Source of the DNA: Actinomadura madurae
GTDB taxonomy: Bacteria > Actinomycetota > Actinomycetes > Streptosporangiales > Streptosporangiaceae
DNA: 64,000 nt
Direction: 5' to 3'
NCBI RefSeq assembly: GCF_900115095.1
Contig: NZ_FOVH01000007.1
Coordinates: 186,001-250,000 of the forward strand
Shown here: in pieces, positions 8,844-16,675 of the stretch
Position numbering within the stretch: the stretch's first letter is position 1
Layout: every line of letters starts with the position of its first letter
Notes under the pieces: generated by a model
Seen by the model: only the letters and a program-made list of their open reading frames with translations
What the model was told of the DNA's origin: nothing
Database searches by the model: none
Translations under genes and position numbers: made by a program

Positions 8844-9481
8844 TGCGCTGCCTCCTGGAGTGCGGCGGGATCGTGGAGCGTGGTGAGATGCCGGACGAGC
8901 GCGATCAGCACGCCCTTGCAGGAGTCCCGGACCCGGGCGTCGCAGTCGATCAGCGGGACGTCCTCGGCCAGCGACAGCGCGTCGCGCACCTGGTCGAGCG
9001 ACGGTTGCGGACCGGAGTCGTCGAAGCGGTTGACCGCGACGACGAACGGCATCCGGTGGTGCTCCAGCCGGTCGAGCGGGTAGAAGGAGTCCTCCAGGCG
9101 GCGCGTGTCCACCAGCACCACCGCGCCGAGGCTGCCGGAGAACAGCTGGTCCCAGATGAACCAGAACCGCTTCTGGCCGGGGGCGCCGAACAGGTAGAGC
9201 ACGCGGTGGTCGTCCAGGGAGATCCGGCCGAAGTCGAAGGCGACCGTGGTGGTCCGCTTGTCGGCGACGCGGCTCGGGTCGTCGATGCCGACCCCGGCCT
9301 TGGTCATGACCTCCTCGGTGCTCAGCGGGCGGATCTCGGAGATCGAGCCGACCATGGTGGTCTTCCCGACGCCGAAGCCGCCCACGATCACGATCTTCAG
9401 GGCGTCCCGCGCGGTGCTGCGCAGCGGCACCCCGCCGGCCGGACCGGCCCCCGCCGGGTGGTCAGAGTTCTTGGAGTCCAA
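8840..9481 (-). CDS. cvnD: CvnD: conservon small GTPase
   Basis: 213 residues. G1 loop GGFGVGKTTMVGSISEI, a switch-region Thr run (DKRTTTVAFDFGR), G3 as LFGAPGQKRFW and G4 as AVNRFDD (NKxD replaced by NRFD), as in other conservon GTPases. The start is TTG at 9481, with AGGTG eight bases upstream, lying 20 bp inside cvnC. In conservons, CvnA-D form a membrane-associated complex that resembles eukaryotic G-protein signalling, with CvnD as the GTP-hydrolysing switch. Overlaps with both neighbours imply coupled translation. Confidence 0.93.
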   Translation of the reverse strand: MDSKNSDHPAGAGPAGGVPLRSTARDALKIVIVGGFGVGKTTMVGSISEIRPLSTEEVMTKAGVGIDDPSRVADKRTTTVAFDFGRISLDDHRVLYLFGAPGQKRFWFIWDQLFSGSLGAVVLVDTRRLEDSFYPLDRLEHHRMPFVVAVNRFDDSGPQPSLDQVRDALSLAEDVPLIDCDARVRDSCKGVLIALVRHLTTLHDPAALQEAAQ

Positions 9482-9824
9482 CGAGCACCTGTTTCAACGT
9501 TTCCGGGTCGGCCAGGTGGGTCGTCGCGGTGGCCGAGGTCGGATGGCGGACGGTGATGTGGCCGGTGTCGCGCAGGTCGAGCAGCAGGATCTTCACCACG
9601 CTCACCGGCAGTCTCAGATGGGAGGACAGCTCGACCACGGCCATCGGCTGGTGGCGGCACAGCCGCAGGATCGCGACATGCTCGGACTGCATGCCGCGCG
9701 CCGGGTCGTTCTCGGCGATGACCAGCGTGACGAGGTCGAGGACGTCGCCGTCCACCCGGCTCCGCCCGCCGGTCACGGTGTAGAGCCGGTCGGGATCGTC
9801 GAGGTCCAGGGGCCGCTGGTTCAT
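9462..9824 (-). CDS. cvnC: CvnC: DUF742 protein
   Basis: 120 residues, too short to stand out by itself but placed by strong context. It begins MNQRPLDLDDPDRLYTVTGG and has the DUF742 winged-helix-like core: EHVAILRLCRHQPMAVVELS, then LPVSVVKILLLDLRDTGHI. The start at 9824 overlaps the cvnB stop as ATGA (9821-9824), and the end overlaps cvnD by 20 bp. DUF742 proteins are the third member of every conservon and are thought to bridge the roadblock protein and the GTPase. Confidence 0.92.
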   Translation of the reverse strand: MNQRPLDLDDPDRLYTVTGGRSRVDGDVLDLVTLVIAENDPARGMQSEHVAILRLCRHQPMAVVELSSHLRLPVSVVKILLLDLRDTGHITVRHPTSATATTHLADPETLKQVLVGLQEL

Positions 9825-10225
9825 CTCGATGCGGCGGTGCGCGGCGCCGCGGTCAGATAGCCGCCGATCTGTTCCACGAGCTCGTTCATGCTGTGCCCGA
9901 CGAGGCCGACGTCGGCGTCGTCGCGGGCCACGACGGCCAGGTGCGCCCCCTCGCCGGCGGGGATGATCAGCAGCAGCCCGCCGGCGAACTCCACCATCGA
10001 CTGGCCGGCGCCGACACCGGCGCCGAACTCGTGGGAGGCGGTCAGGGACAGGCTCTGGATGCCCGAGGCGATGGCCGCGAGCTGATCGGCCTTGTCGTTG
10101 TCCAGTCCGTCGGTGTGGCAGATCTTCAGGCCGTCCCTGGACAGCACCAGGACGTGCACGATACCGGGGGCTCGGTCCACGAGGGACGCCAGGAGCCAAT
10201 CGAGTTGGCGCTCGTCGCTGCTCAT
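9821..10225 (-). CDS. cvnB: CvnB: roadblock/LC7 protein
   Basis: 134 residues from the ATG at 10225; a GTG at 10234 is an alternative. The roadblock fold is clear: QLDWLLASLVDRAPGIVHVL, VLSRDGLKICHTDGLDND, a central helix and GLLLIIPAGEGAHLAVVARD. Roadblock proteins dimerise and regulate small GTPases, here presumably CvnD. About 125 bp separate it from cvnA, more than the other junctions, so a second transcript or processing site is possible there. Confidence 0.92.
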   Translation of the reverse strand: MSSDERQLDWLLASLVDRAPGIVHVLVLSRDGLKICHTDGLDNDKADQLAAIASGIQSLSLTASHEFGAGVGAGQSMVEFAGGLLLIIPAGEGAHLAVVARDDADVGLVGHSMNELVEQIGGYLTAAPRTAASR

Positions 10226-10359
10226 CGAGATCACGGGGCGGCACCGGCCGCAGACGCGCGCCCCTGCCTCCTATCTGTCGTTCCTGCCGGTCCGGGCGAG
10301 GATGCCGGGACCGGGTCGGCCCCGCGATCCGTCCGCCGAACGGGCCGGGGCCATGAGCC

Positions 10360-11985
10360 CTACTGATCGTGTTCTTGGGTGGACGTGGTGTCGTGCTCCC
10401 CGGAGCCGCCGGTCGTCCGGTGGCGGCCCGAGGCGGACTCGCGGAACGCGGCGAACCGCGCACCCGGGTCTCGGGGCCGGGGGGCGGGGGCCGCCTGCTC
10501 CTGGACCGTCCCGGAGAGTGTGGCGCCGCGGCGGCGTTTGGGCAGGTGCAGCTTGCCGTCGGAGCCGCCCTGGCTCGGCGCCCCCGCCGTGGCCATGGCG
10601 GGTTCGCGGGCGTGGGAGGAGTCCTCCCTCGGCGCGCTCCGGAGGGACTCGGCGAGGGTTCCCGCAGGGGCGGTGTCCAGGGGCTGGGTGATGAGCTGGC
10701 GCGGGATCAGCACGACCACGCCGACGCCGCCGCGCGACGAGGGCCGGAAGCTGACCTTCAGGCCGTGCTTGCCCGCGAGCCGCCCGACCACCGCCAGCCC
10801 GAGCCGGGTCCCCGGCAGCGACGAGAGGTCGGCGGCCTCGGAGACCAGCCGCTCGGCGCGCTCCCGCTCGCGCTGGCGCATCCCGAGCCCGCTGTCCTCG
10901 ATGGTGACGACGACGCCCGCGTCCTCCTCCTCGGCGTACACGTGGACGGCGGTGCCGTGCGGGGAGAAGTTGGCGGCGTTGTCCATCAGCTCGCCCAGCG
11001 CGTGCATGACGCCCTCGGCGGCGAACCCGGCGACGGCGACGGTCGTGGTCGAGTGGTACTGGACGCGCTGGTAGGAGGCGATCCGGCCCATGGCGCCGCG
11101 GATGACGCTCTCCATCACGATGGGCTTGGTCCAGCGCCGCCCCGAGCGCCCGCCGCTGAGCAGCGCGATGCTGTCGGCGAGGCGTCCCATCTGGGAGACG
11201 TGGTGGTCGAGGTCGAGCAGATCGCCGAAGACCTCGTCCTCGCTGTACTGGTCCTCCAGCTCGCGCAGCTGGGCGAGCATGCGCGTGGTCTGCGCCTGGA
11301 TCCGCGCCGCCGCGCTCGCGCAGGCCGCCATGGCGGCCGCCCTGGTGCGCTCGCCCGTGCCGAGGCCGTCGGCGAGCTCGCGCAGGAGCCGGTCCAGCGC
11401 CGCGTGCGAGGGCGCCGGGATCTCGGCCAGCACGGACGCGGCCGAGGCGCGGTCGCCGCGGATCCGCTCGATCAGGAGGGGCAGCGTCGAGTCGGCCAGC
11501 CGCGCGACCTGCTCCTCCAGGGAGGCCAGCTCGGCCCTGGCCTGGGCGGCGCCGCGCTCGCTGGTCGCGACGCCGTCGGCCACCATGTGCACCAGGCGGC
11601 CCAGCACGTGGTCCCGTTGCGGCCCGGCGAGCGTCTCGTCCGGAGCCGCCCCGTCGTGGAGACGTCCGATCAGCGCGGGCAGCGGCCCGTCGAGCAGTTC
11701 CTGGAGCCTGCGCTCCAGCCGGTCGCCCTCGCCTTCCATCCGGGCCAGCCGGTCACGGAAGCCCCGCGCGCACTCGGCGAAGTAGGCCGCCGCGCCGATC
11801 GCCAGGCTGATGGCCAGCGCCGCCACGCCGCCCCCCACCGCGACCAGCGCGCGCGACCGGCCGTCCACCGCGAGCAGCGCGCCCAGCCAGGCGCCGACGA
11901 CGACGATCGCCGCGAACGTCCAGATCCAGAACGCGCGTTCCAGCGCGGCGCGTTCGAGGCGTGCTCGACCTGCTGGTGTTGCCAT
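10360..11985 (-). CDS. cvnA: CvnA: membrane sensor histidine-kinase-like protein
   Basis: 541 residues from the ATG at 11985, which has an upstream AGGGA. Two membrane helices (about 16-38 and 46-70) are followed by a long coiled-coil-rich dimerisation region. A C-terminal HATPase_c domain has N-box ELMDNAANFSPHG, G1 IEDSGLGM and G2 RLGLAVVGRLAGKHGL. A Pro/Ala-rich tail of about 110 residues ends the protein. A conventional phospho-acceptor H-box (HExxNP) is not evident; LDHHVSQMGRLADS occupies that region. There is no extracellular sensing domain of any size, unlike the second CvnA at 61174. It heads the A-B-C-D-E order. Confidence 0.92.
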   Translation of the reverse strand: MATPAGRARLERAALERAFWIWTFAAIVVVGAWLGALLAVDGRSRALVAVGGGVAALAISLAIGAAAYFAECARGFRDRLARMEGEGDRLERRLQELLDGPLPALIGRLHDGAAPDETLAGPQRDHVLGRLVHMVADGVATSERGAAQARAELASLEEQVARLADSTLPLLIERIRGDRASAASVLAEIPAPSHAALDRLLRELADGLGTGERTRAAAMAACASAAARIQAQTTRMLAQLRELEDQYSEDEVFGDLLDLDHHVSQMGRLADSIALLSGGRSGRRWTKPIVMESVIRGAMGRIASYQRVQYHSTTTVAVAGFAAEGVMHALGELMDNAANFSPHGTAVHVYAEEEDAGVVVTIEDSGLGMRQRERERAERLVSEAADLSSLPGTRLGLAVVGRLAGKHGLKVSFRPSSRGGVGVVVLIPRQLITQPLDTAPAGTLAESLRSAPREDSSHAREPAMATAGAPSQGGSDGKLHLPKRRRGATLSGTVQEQAAPAPRPRDPGARFAAFRESASGRHRTTGGSGEHDTTSTQEHDQ

Positions 11986-12205
11986 CCATCGTGTCCCTGT
12001 GAGCGGTGGCGGCGGGCGCGGGGCTTCGTCGACCCGTCGCTCGGCGGCCATTACGGACTTAAAGGCGTGATCAGAATGCACCATGGAGCGCACGCGCACA
12101 TGCTTTCCCGGAAAACCCGGGCGATCTTCGATGCGGCGGCCCGCGCGTTCCGGACCGCGATCCCCGGGCCGGTCGGCGGCCGATCCGGCGGCGGGGAGCG
12201 CCCGC

Positions 12206-13426
12206 TCAGGGCCTGACGGTGCCGAGGGCGACCGGCAGGGAGAGCGGGCCGACCGTGAAGAACGACGGCGAGTAGGGGATGTCGGCGGGCTCGATGGTGA
12301 GGGCGAGTTCAGGCAGCCGCCGGTAGAGCGCGGAGAGCGCCAGCCGGCCCTCCAGCCGCGCCAGCGCCGCGCCGATGCAGTACCTGGGGCCGTGACCGAA
12401 CACGAGACGCTGGTTCTGCTCCCGGGTGAAGTCGAAGGTGTCCGCGGTGTCGCCGTACTCCGCCGGGTCGAGGCCGCTCGCCTGGTAGACGACGCCCACC
12501 GCCTGCCCCTTGGGGATCCGCACCCCGGCGATCGTCACGTCCTCCGCGGTGAAACGGAAGCTGGTCATCATCACCGAGTGGCGGTAGCGCAGGGTCTCCT
12601 CGACCACGTCGTCCCACCGGTGCTCGGCCTTGACCCTTTCCAGCTGGTCCGGATTCTGGTCCAGCGCCACGATGGCATTGCCGAGCAGGTGGACGGTGGT
12701 CTCGTGACCGGCGACGAGCATCAGCCACAGCACGCCGACCAGTTCGTCGGTGGTCAGCCTGTCATTCTCGTCGCGGGCCTGGACGAGGCTGGAAGTGAGG
12801 TCGTCGCCCGGTATCCGCTGCCTGCGCTCCACCAATTCATGCAGATATGCCTGGAGGGCGTTCTGGGTCGCGAACGCCTCCTCCGGCGGGGTGGTGTGCG
12901 CGAGCAGCCTGGCGGTCCAGTCGCGCATCCGCGGCCGCTCCTCGGCCGGCACTCCGAACAGTTCGCAGATCACCCACATCGGGAGCGCCTCGGTGAAAGC
13001 GGGAACCATGTCGACGCCGTCGCCGGCGGCCACGACGTCGTCCAGCAGACCGTCCACGATCTGCTGGATACGCGGCTCCAGCGCCTTCACCCGCGCGGGC
13101 GTGAACGCCTTGCCGACCAGGCCGCGCAGCCGCCGGTGGTCGTCGCCGTCCTTCGTGGACAGGTGGCCGCCCTGGACGATGGCGCGCAGGGGCCAGTCGT
13201 CGGGGATCGATCCGTCGTGCAGCGCGGGCCAGTGCTCCGGGTCCCGCAGGAAGGTCTTGTTGTCTCCGGCGAGGATCTCCCGTGCGGCGGTGTGGGTCAG
13301 TGCCAGGTAGGCGGGGACGCCCCCGGGGAACTCGACTTCGACCATGGGAGCGATCTCCCGCAGCCGTACGCAGGTGGCCAGCGGACTCTCGTCCGCGGCG
13401 GGGAAGGAGGGCAGGCGCGTGGTCAT
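12206..13426 (-). CDS. Cytochrome P450 (CYP154-like)
   Basis: 406 residues from the ATG at 13426. All canonical P450 motifs are present: I-helix LVAGHETTVHL, K-helix EETLRYR (ExxR), a PERF-like segment (DFTREQNQRL) and the heme loop FGHGPRYCIGAALARLEG. It lies upstream of cvnA on the same strand, 220 bp away. In other actinobacteria conservons often carry a CYP157/CYP154 pair, so this normal P450 is the likely partner of the ExxR-less CvnE, though here the two flank cvnA-D instead of being adjacent. The substrate is unknown. The Shine-Dalgarno is weak and an upstream frame ends in ATGA on its start codon. Confidence 0.88.
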   Translation of the reverse strand: MTTRLPSFPAADESPLATCVRLREIAPMVEVEFPGGVPAYLALTHTAAREILAGDNKTFLRDPEHWPALHDGSIPDDWPLRAIVQGGHLSTKDGDDHRRLRGLVGKAFTPARVKALEPRIQQIVDGLLDDVVAAGDGVDMVPAFTEALPMWVICELFGVPAEERPRMRDWTARLLAHTTPPEEAFATQNALQAYLHELVERRQRIPGDDLTSSLVQARDENDRLTTDELVGVLWLMLVAGHETTVHLLGNAIVALDQNPDQLERVKAEHRWDDVVEETLRYRHSVMMTSFRFTAEDVTIAGVRIPKGQAVGVVYQASGLDPAEYGDTADTFDFTREQNQRLVFGHGPRYCIGAALARLEGRLALSALYRRLPELALTIEPADIPYSPSFFTVGPLSLPVALGTVRP

Positions 13427-13617
13427 TCGATCCCAGGGAGAGGCAAGTAAGGGGTGATCGCGAGATGATTCATGAATATCGTCTTGATCGACCCCGGACA
13501 ACCTATCCCGAACGATCGATGATGTGGCGTTTTCGCCGCATCGAACTTCCCGCCGTATCGACGGTCGAGGACATAGGTGAACCGTCTAAAAGGCGCCCCG
13601 AGCTCGATGCTGTTCAC
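13423..13617 (-). CDS. Possible small ORF coupled to the P450
   Basis: A 64-codon frame from GTG at 13617 (GGAAG six bases upstream) to TGA at 13423, giving an ATGA overlap with the P450 start. The predicted peptide has Arg/Tyr-rich stretches (FRRFTYVLDRRYGGKF) and ends ITPYLPLPGIE. It stays open through the least GC-rich stretch of the region, and its third positions are somewhat richer in G/C than its first and second. No family is recognised. A competing 64-codon frame exists on the opposite strand (13465-13659). It may be non-coding. Confidence 0.25.
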   Translation of the reverse strand: MNSIELGAPFRRFTYVLDRRYGGKFDAAKTPHHRSFGIGCPGSIKTIFMNHLAITPYLPLPGIE

Positions 13618-13797
13618 AATCGGCTTCCACTCCCGTGGGAAAGGCTCCTTTTCTCTTAATTCATCTGCCGACAATCGCTGCGGTCGCGCAGTTCCGGTCC
13701 GTACAGGGCGAGGGAGAGCCGGTGTTTCCGGCGGGTGAACCCCCTCCCGGGCCGGATGCGTACTGCTGGGAGTTTCCGATCTGAGGGGGGCTTTGAC
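13427..13797. other. Divergent control region between P450 and LPMO
   Basis: About 370 bp with clearly lower G+C than its surroundings. Apart from the possible small ORF entered separately, it holds no confident gene. It should contain promoters for the minus-strand P450/conservon transcript and for the plus-strand LPMO. I could not assign -10 or -35 boxes with confidence. Confidence 0.5.
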
Positions 13798-14682
13798 GTG
13801 GGCGTTCGCGTGCCGGCCTTCGCGACCGTGCTCGGGATCCTGCTCGGCACGGCGCTCCCGGCCGCTCCGGCCGGGGCGCACGGGGCGCTGGAGAACCCGG
13901 CGAGCCGCGCGACCGGCTGCGAGCCGGGGCGCGGCGCCGAACGGTCGAGCGCCGCCTGCCGGGCCGCGGCGAAGGTGAGCGGCGCGGCGCTCGCCGAGTG
14001 GGACGAGCTGCGCGTGCCGAACGTCAACGGCCGCGACCGGCGGATGATCCCGGACGGCGAGCTGTGCAGCGCGGGCATCGAGCGGTTCCGCGGACTGGAC
14101 CTGCCGCGGGCGGACTGGCCCGCGACCCGGCTGACCGCCGCCGCCCGCCACACGTTCCGCTACCGGGTGTCGATCCCCCACCGGGGCGGTCTCCGGCTGT
14201 ACATCACCCGCGACGGCTACCGGCCCACCCGCCCGCTGACCTGGTCGGCGCTGGAGGCCGAGCCGTTCCTGAAGGTGAAGGACCCGCCGCGGCGGAACGG
14301 GGCGTACGTCTTCACGGGACGGCTCCCCCGCGGCAAGACGGGACGGCACCTCATCTACACGGTCTGGCAGACCTCGGACACGCCCGACACCTACTACTCC
14401 TGCTCCGACGTCACGTTCGGCGCCGCGCGGAAGCGGCCCGCGAAGCAGGCCCCCTCCCCCGAGCGCTCCGAGGCCTCCCCTGCGCCGGGCGGGCAGGCAC
14501 CGGGCGGCTCCCCCGGACCGGTGGACGTCACGCCCAGCCCGGTGGCCGGCACGTCCCCGGCCTCCGACCGGAGCTGGGAGCTGCTCCTCGCGGCGGGCGG
14601 CATCGCCGGGGCGGTGCTGATCTTCACGATCGGCGGTGCCGTCATGGCGGTCCGCCGGATGCGGATCCGCCGGGAGCTCTGA
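13798..14682 (+). CDS. AA10 lytic polysaccharide monooxygenase with C-terminal membrane anchor
   Basis: 294 residues from GTG at 13798, placed 8 nt after AGGGGGG. The signal peptide ends in APAGA, so the mature protein starts with His (HGALENPASR), the first copper-brace ligand of AA10 LPMOs. The second His is in YRVSIPHRGGLRLYITRDGY. Family segments PDGELCSAG, PLTWSAL, IYTVWQTSDTPDTYYSCSDV are all present. LPMOs cut crystalline chitin or cellulose oxidatively. Unusually, after a Pro/Ser linker of about 50 residues there is a hydrophobic helix (LLLAAGGIAGAVLIFTIGGA) and a basic stop-transfer end (RRMRIRREL). This should hold the enzyme on the outer face of the membrane. No carbohydrate-binding module is present. 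Confidence 0.88.
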   Translation: MGVRVPAFATVLGILLGTALPAAPAGAHGALENPASRATGCEPGRGAERSSAACRAAAKVSGAALAEWDELRVPNVNGRDRRMIPDGELCSAGIERFRGLDLPRADWPATRLTAAARHTFRYRVSIPHRGGLRLYITRDGYRPTRPLTWSALEAEPFLKVKDPPRRNGAYVFTGRLPRGKTGRHLIYTVWQTSDTPDTYYSCSDVTFGAARKRPAKQAPSPERSEASPAPGGQAPGGSPGPVDVTPSPVAGTSPASDRSWELLLAAGGIAGAVLIFTIGGAVMAVRRMRIRREL

Positions 14683-14703
14683 GCCCCGTGCCGGGCGGAC
14701 GGG

Positions 14704-15438
14704 TCACTTGTGGGGGATCTGGTTGACGGTGCCCCCGTCCATGACGAACTCGGCGCCGGTGGCGTAGGACGACTCGTCGCTGGCGAGGAAGACCACGAAG
14801 GAGGCGACCTCCTCGGGGCGGCCGGGGCGTCCGAGCGGCACCGGGATCATGTCGTCGGGGATGCCCTCGGTGATCGGGGTCCGGATCAGGCCGGGGTGGA
14901 GGGAGTTGACGCGGATGCCGTGCGGGGCGAGCTCCACGGCGACCGACTTGGTCAGGCCCCGCAGCCCCCACTTGGAGGCGACGTAGCCGTGCGCCCAGGA
15001 TGTCCCGCGCAGGCCCTCGATGGACGAGGTGTTGATGATCGAGCCGCCGCCGGACGCGATCATCGCGTCGGTGGCCGCGCGGATGCCGAGGAACGGGCCG
15101 GTGAGGTTGACGTCGATGATCTGCCGCCACTTCTCCAGCTTGAACCGGTTGATCGCCGCGCCGTTGGCGATCCCGGCGTTGTTGAAGAGCACGGTGAGGC
15201 CGCCGAACTCGCCGACGGTGGTCTCGACGGCCGACGCCCAGTCCTCCGGGCTCGTCACGTCGAGGTGCACGTAGCGGGCCGCGTCGCCCAGGTCGTCCGC
15301 GACGGCCTTGCCCTCGTCGTCGAGGATGTCGCCGATCACGACCGCGGCGCCCTCGGCCACCAGGGCCCGCGCGGAGGCCTCCCCGATACCGCGCGCACCC
15401 CCGCTGATCAGGGCGGTCTTCCCGTCCAGTCGTCCCAT
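14704..15438 (-). CDS. SDR oxidoreductase, 3alpha/20beta-hydroxysteroid dehydrogenase-like (FabG3 type)
   Basis: 244 residues. Nucleotide-binding SGGARGIGEA, NNAGIANG, catalytic Ser in NTSSIEG and Tyr/Lys in HGYVASK, with DESSYATGAEFVMDGG near the end. Long stretches (VAEGA..V.GDILD.EGKAVA, DAARYVHLDVT, GGSIINTSSIEGL) match the classical actinobacterial 20beta-hydroxysteroid dehydrogenase/FabG3 group. The enzyme should reduce or oxidise a keto/hydroxyl group on a steroid or similar alicyclic substrate with NAD(H). It is 27 bp downstream of the DapB-like gene on the same strand, in the operon read from the KstR-type palindrome. Confidence 0.88.
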   Translation of the reverse strand: MGRLDGKTALISGGARGIGEASARALVAEGAAVVIGDILDDEGKAVADDLGDAARYVHLDVTSPEDWASAVETTVGEFGGLTVLFNNAGIANGAAINRFKLEKWRQIIDVNLTGPFLGIRAATDAMIASGGGSIINTSSIEGLRGTSWAHGYVASKWGLRGLTKSVAVELAPHGIRVNSLHPGLIRTPITEGIPDDMIPVPLGRPGRPEEVASFVVFLASDESSYATGAEFVMDGGTVNQIPHK

Positions 15439-15465
15439 CGCCGGGTCCTTTCTGCCGTGCCGGTC

Positions 15466-16551
15466 TCAGTCGGACAGCGCCGCGGCGAACACGCCGCGGG
15501 CGGTGTTGAAGGGCAGGTCGAGCGGGGTCCGCAGGCCCGGCGGCGCCGCGACGACGTCGGGGATCGCGTTGACGATGCGGCCGGCGCCCGCGGCGATCGC
15601 GGCGTAGTTGTGGTCCCCCCTGGCGCTGGTCGGGCAGACGTCGACGCGGTAGGACGGCTCGCCGACGATCTCGACCCGGTAGGAGCCGCCGTCCTGCGCC
15701 GGCTGCGGCCAGTCGGGGCGCAGGTCGCCGCGGAGCCGGGTCGTGTGGTCGATGACGAGGACCTCCCGGCCGCCGGCGACGCCGCGGATCTGGAACCGCA
15801 TGCCGGCGATCCCGCCCGCGGGGACGTGCCCGGCGGCCACGTCGAACGCCTCCGGCGCCGGCTCCAGCTCGTACCACTCGGTGATGTCGTCCAGCTCGAA
15901 GCCGAATCCCCGGGCCAGCATGCGGAGGCTGACGCCCCAGGACGCCGCCAGCATCCCCGGCTTGAACATCTTCGGCAGGTCCCCGGGAGGACGGCCGAAG
16001 CCCATGAAGTCGAACATGACCGGTCCGCCGTCGTAGGTCGCGTAGTCGGCGATCTCCGAGCAGCGCACCTGCTCCACCCGCTGGCACGTGCTGGCGATCG
16101 CGAAGGGCAGCAGGTCGTTGACCCATCCGGGGTCCACTCCGGTGGCGAAGAGGCTCGTCCTGCCGGCCCGGCAGGCGTCCTCGACGGGCTCGATCATGCG
16201 GTCCGGCAGCACTCCCCACGGGTAGATGAGCGGCACCGGCGAGGAGGCGACGACGTTGCTGCCCGAGGCGAGGATCTTCTGGATGTCGCCGAGCGCGTCG
16301 AACAGGCGGACCTCGCCGATCGCGCAGTAGGACGTGCACTCCGGCCGCGCGGCCAGGGCCGCGTCCAGGTCGGCGGTGGCCGCCACGCCCGTCACGACGC
16401 CGAGGCCGGCGAGCTCGCCGGCGTCCCGCCCGACCTTCTCCGGGCTCGACACCACCAGGCCGGCCAGCTCGAAGCGGGGATCCTCGATCAGCTGTGACAG
16501 GGCGATGCGGCCGACGTTGCCGGTCGCCACGTGCAGGACGCGGATGGCCAT
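15466..16551 (-). CDS. DapB-like NAD(P)-dependent oxidoreductase
   Basis: 361 residues from an ATG preceded by AGGAG. The N-terminus is a Rossmann fold of dihydrodipicolinate-reductase type (VLHVATGNVGRIALSQLI). A long C-terminal part unlike true DapB follows, similar in length and layout to the 2,4-diaminopentanoate dehydrogenase-like group common in mycobacteria and rhodococci. DapB's lysine-pathway His/Lys signature is not seen, so a role in lysine synthesis is unlikely. It heads a two-gene minus-strand operon with the hydroxysteroid dehydrogenase-like SDR and starts 69 bp from the KstR-type site. A role in steroid or terpenoid side-chain metabolism is inferred from context only. Confidence 0.8.
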   Translation of the reverse strand: MAIRVLHVATGNVGRIALSQLIEDPRFELAGLVVSSPEKVGRDAGELAGLGVVTGVAATADLDAALAARPECTSYCAIGEVRLFDALGDIQKILASGSNVVASSPVPLIYPWGVLPDRMIEPVEDACRAGRTSLFATGVDPGWVNDLLPFAIASTCQRVEQVRCSEIADYATYDGGPVMFDFMGFGRPPGDLPKMFKPGMLAASWGVSLRMLARGFGFELDDITEWYELEPAPEAFDVAAGHVPAGGIAGMRFQIRGVAGGREVLVIDHTTRLRGDLRPDWPQPAQDGGSYRVEIVGEPSYRVDVCPTSARGDHNYAAIAAGAGRIVNAIPDVVAAPPGLRTPLDLPFNTARGVFAAALSD

Positions 16552-16619
16552 GGCTCTCCTCGATGGGCGGGCGCCGCCCGTCGGCCGGACAGGTGTCCAG
16601 GAAAGTATTCCAGAAATAG

Positions 16620-16633
16620 TAGAACGCGTTCTA
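16620..16633. promoter_or_regulatory. KstR-type operator (perfect 14-bp palindrome)
   Basis: TAGAACGCGTTCTA fits the published KstR consensus TnnAACnnGTTnnA at every fixed position. KstR is the TetR-family repressor of cholesterol/steroid ring degradation genes in mycobacteria and rhodococci. The site lies in a 124-bp divergent spacer, 69 bp from the DapB-like start and 43 bp from the 16676 start, so it could control both directions. No KstR gene is in the window. Confidence 0.75.
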
Positions 16634-16675
16634 GTGTGAACCCGACCGATCCGACGCGTACGAGGAGTCCCGCAG

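Noticed and set aside
13465..13659. 64-codon plus-strand frame in the P450-LPMO spacer
   Set aside because: No recognisable features and no strong ribosome binding site, and it competes with the minus-strand frame that couples to the P450.
14704..15438. SDR as a fatty-acid FabG
   Set aside because: The sequence wording follows the 20beta-hydroxysteroid dehydrogenase/FabG3 group, and the KstR-type site fits a steroid role better than fatty-acid synthesis.
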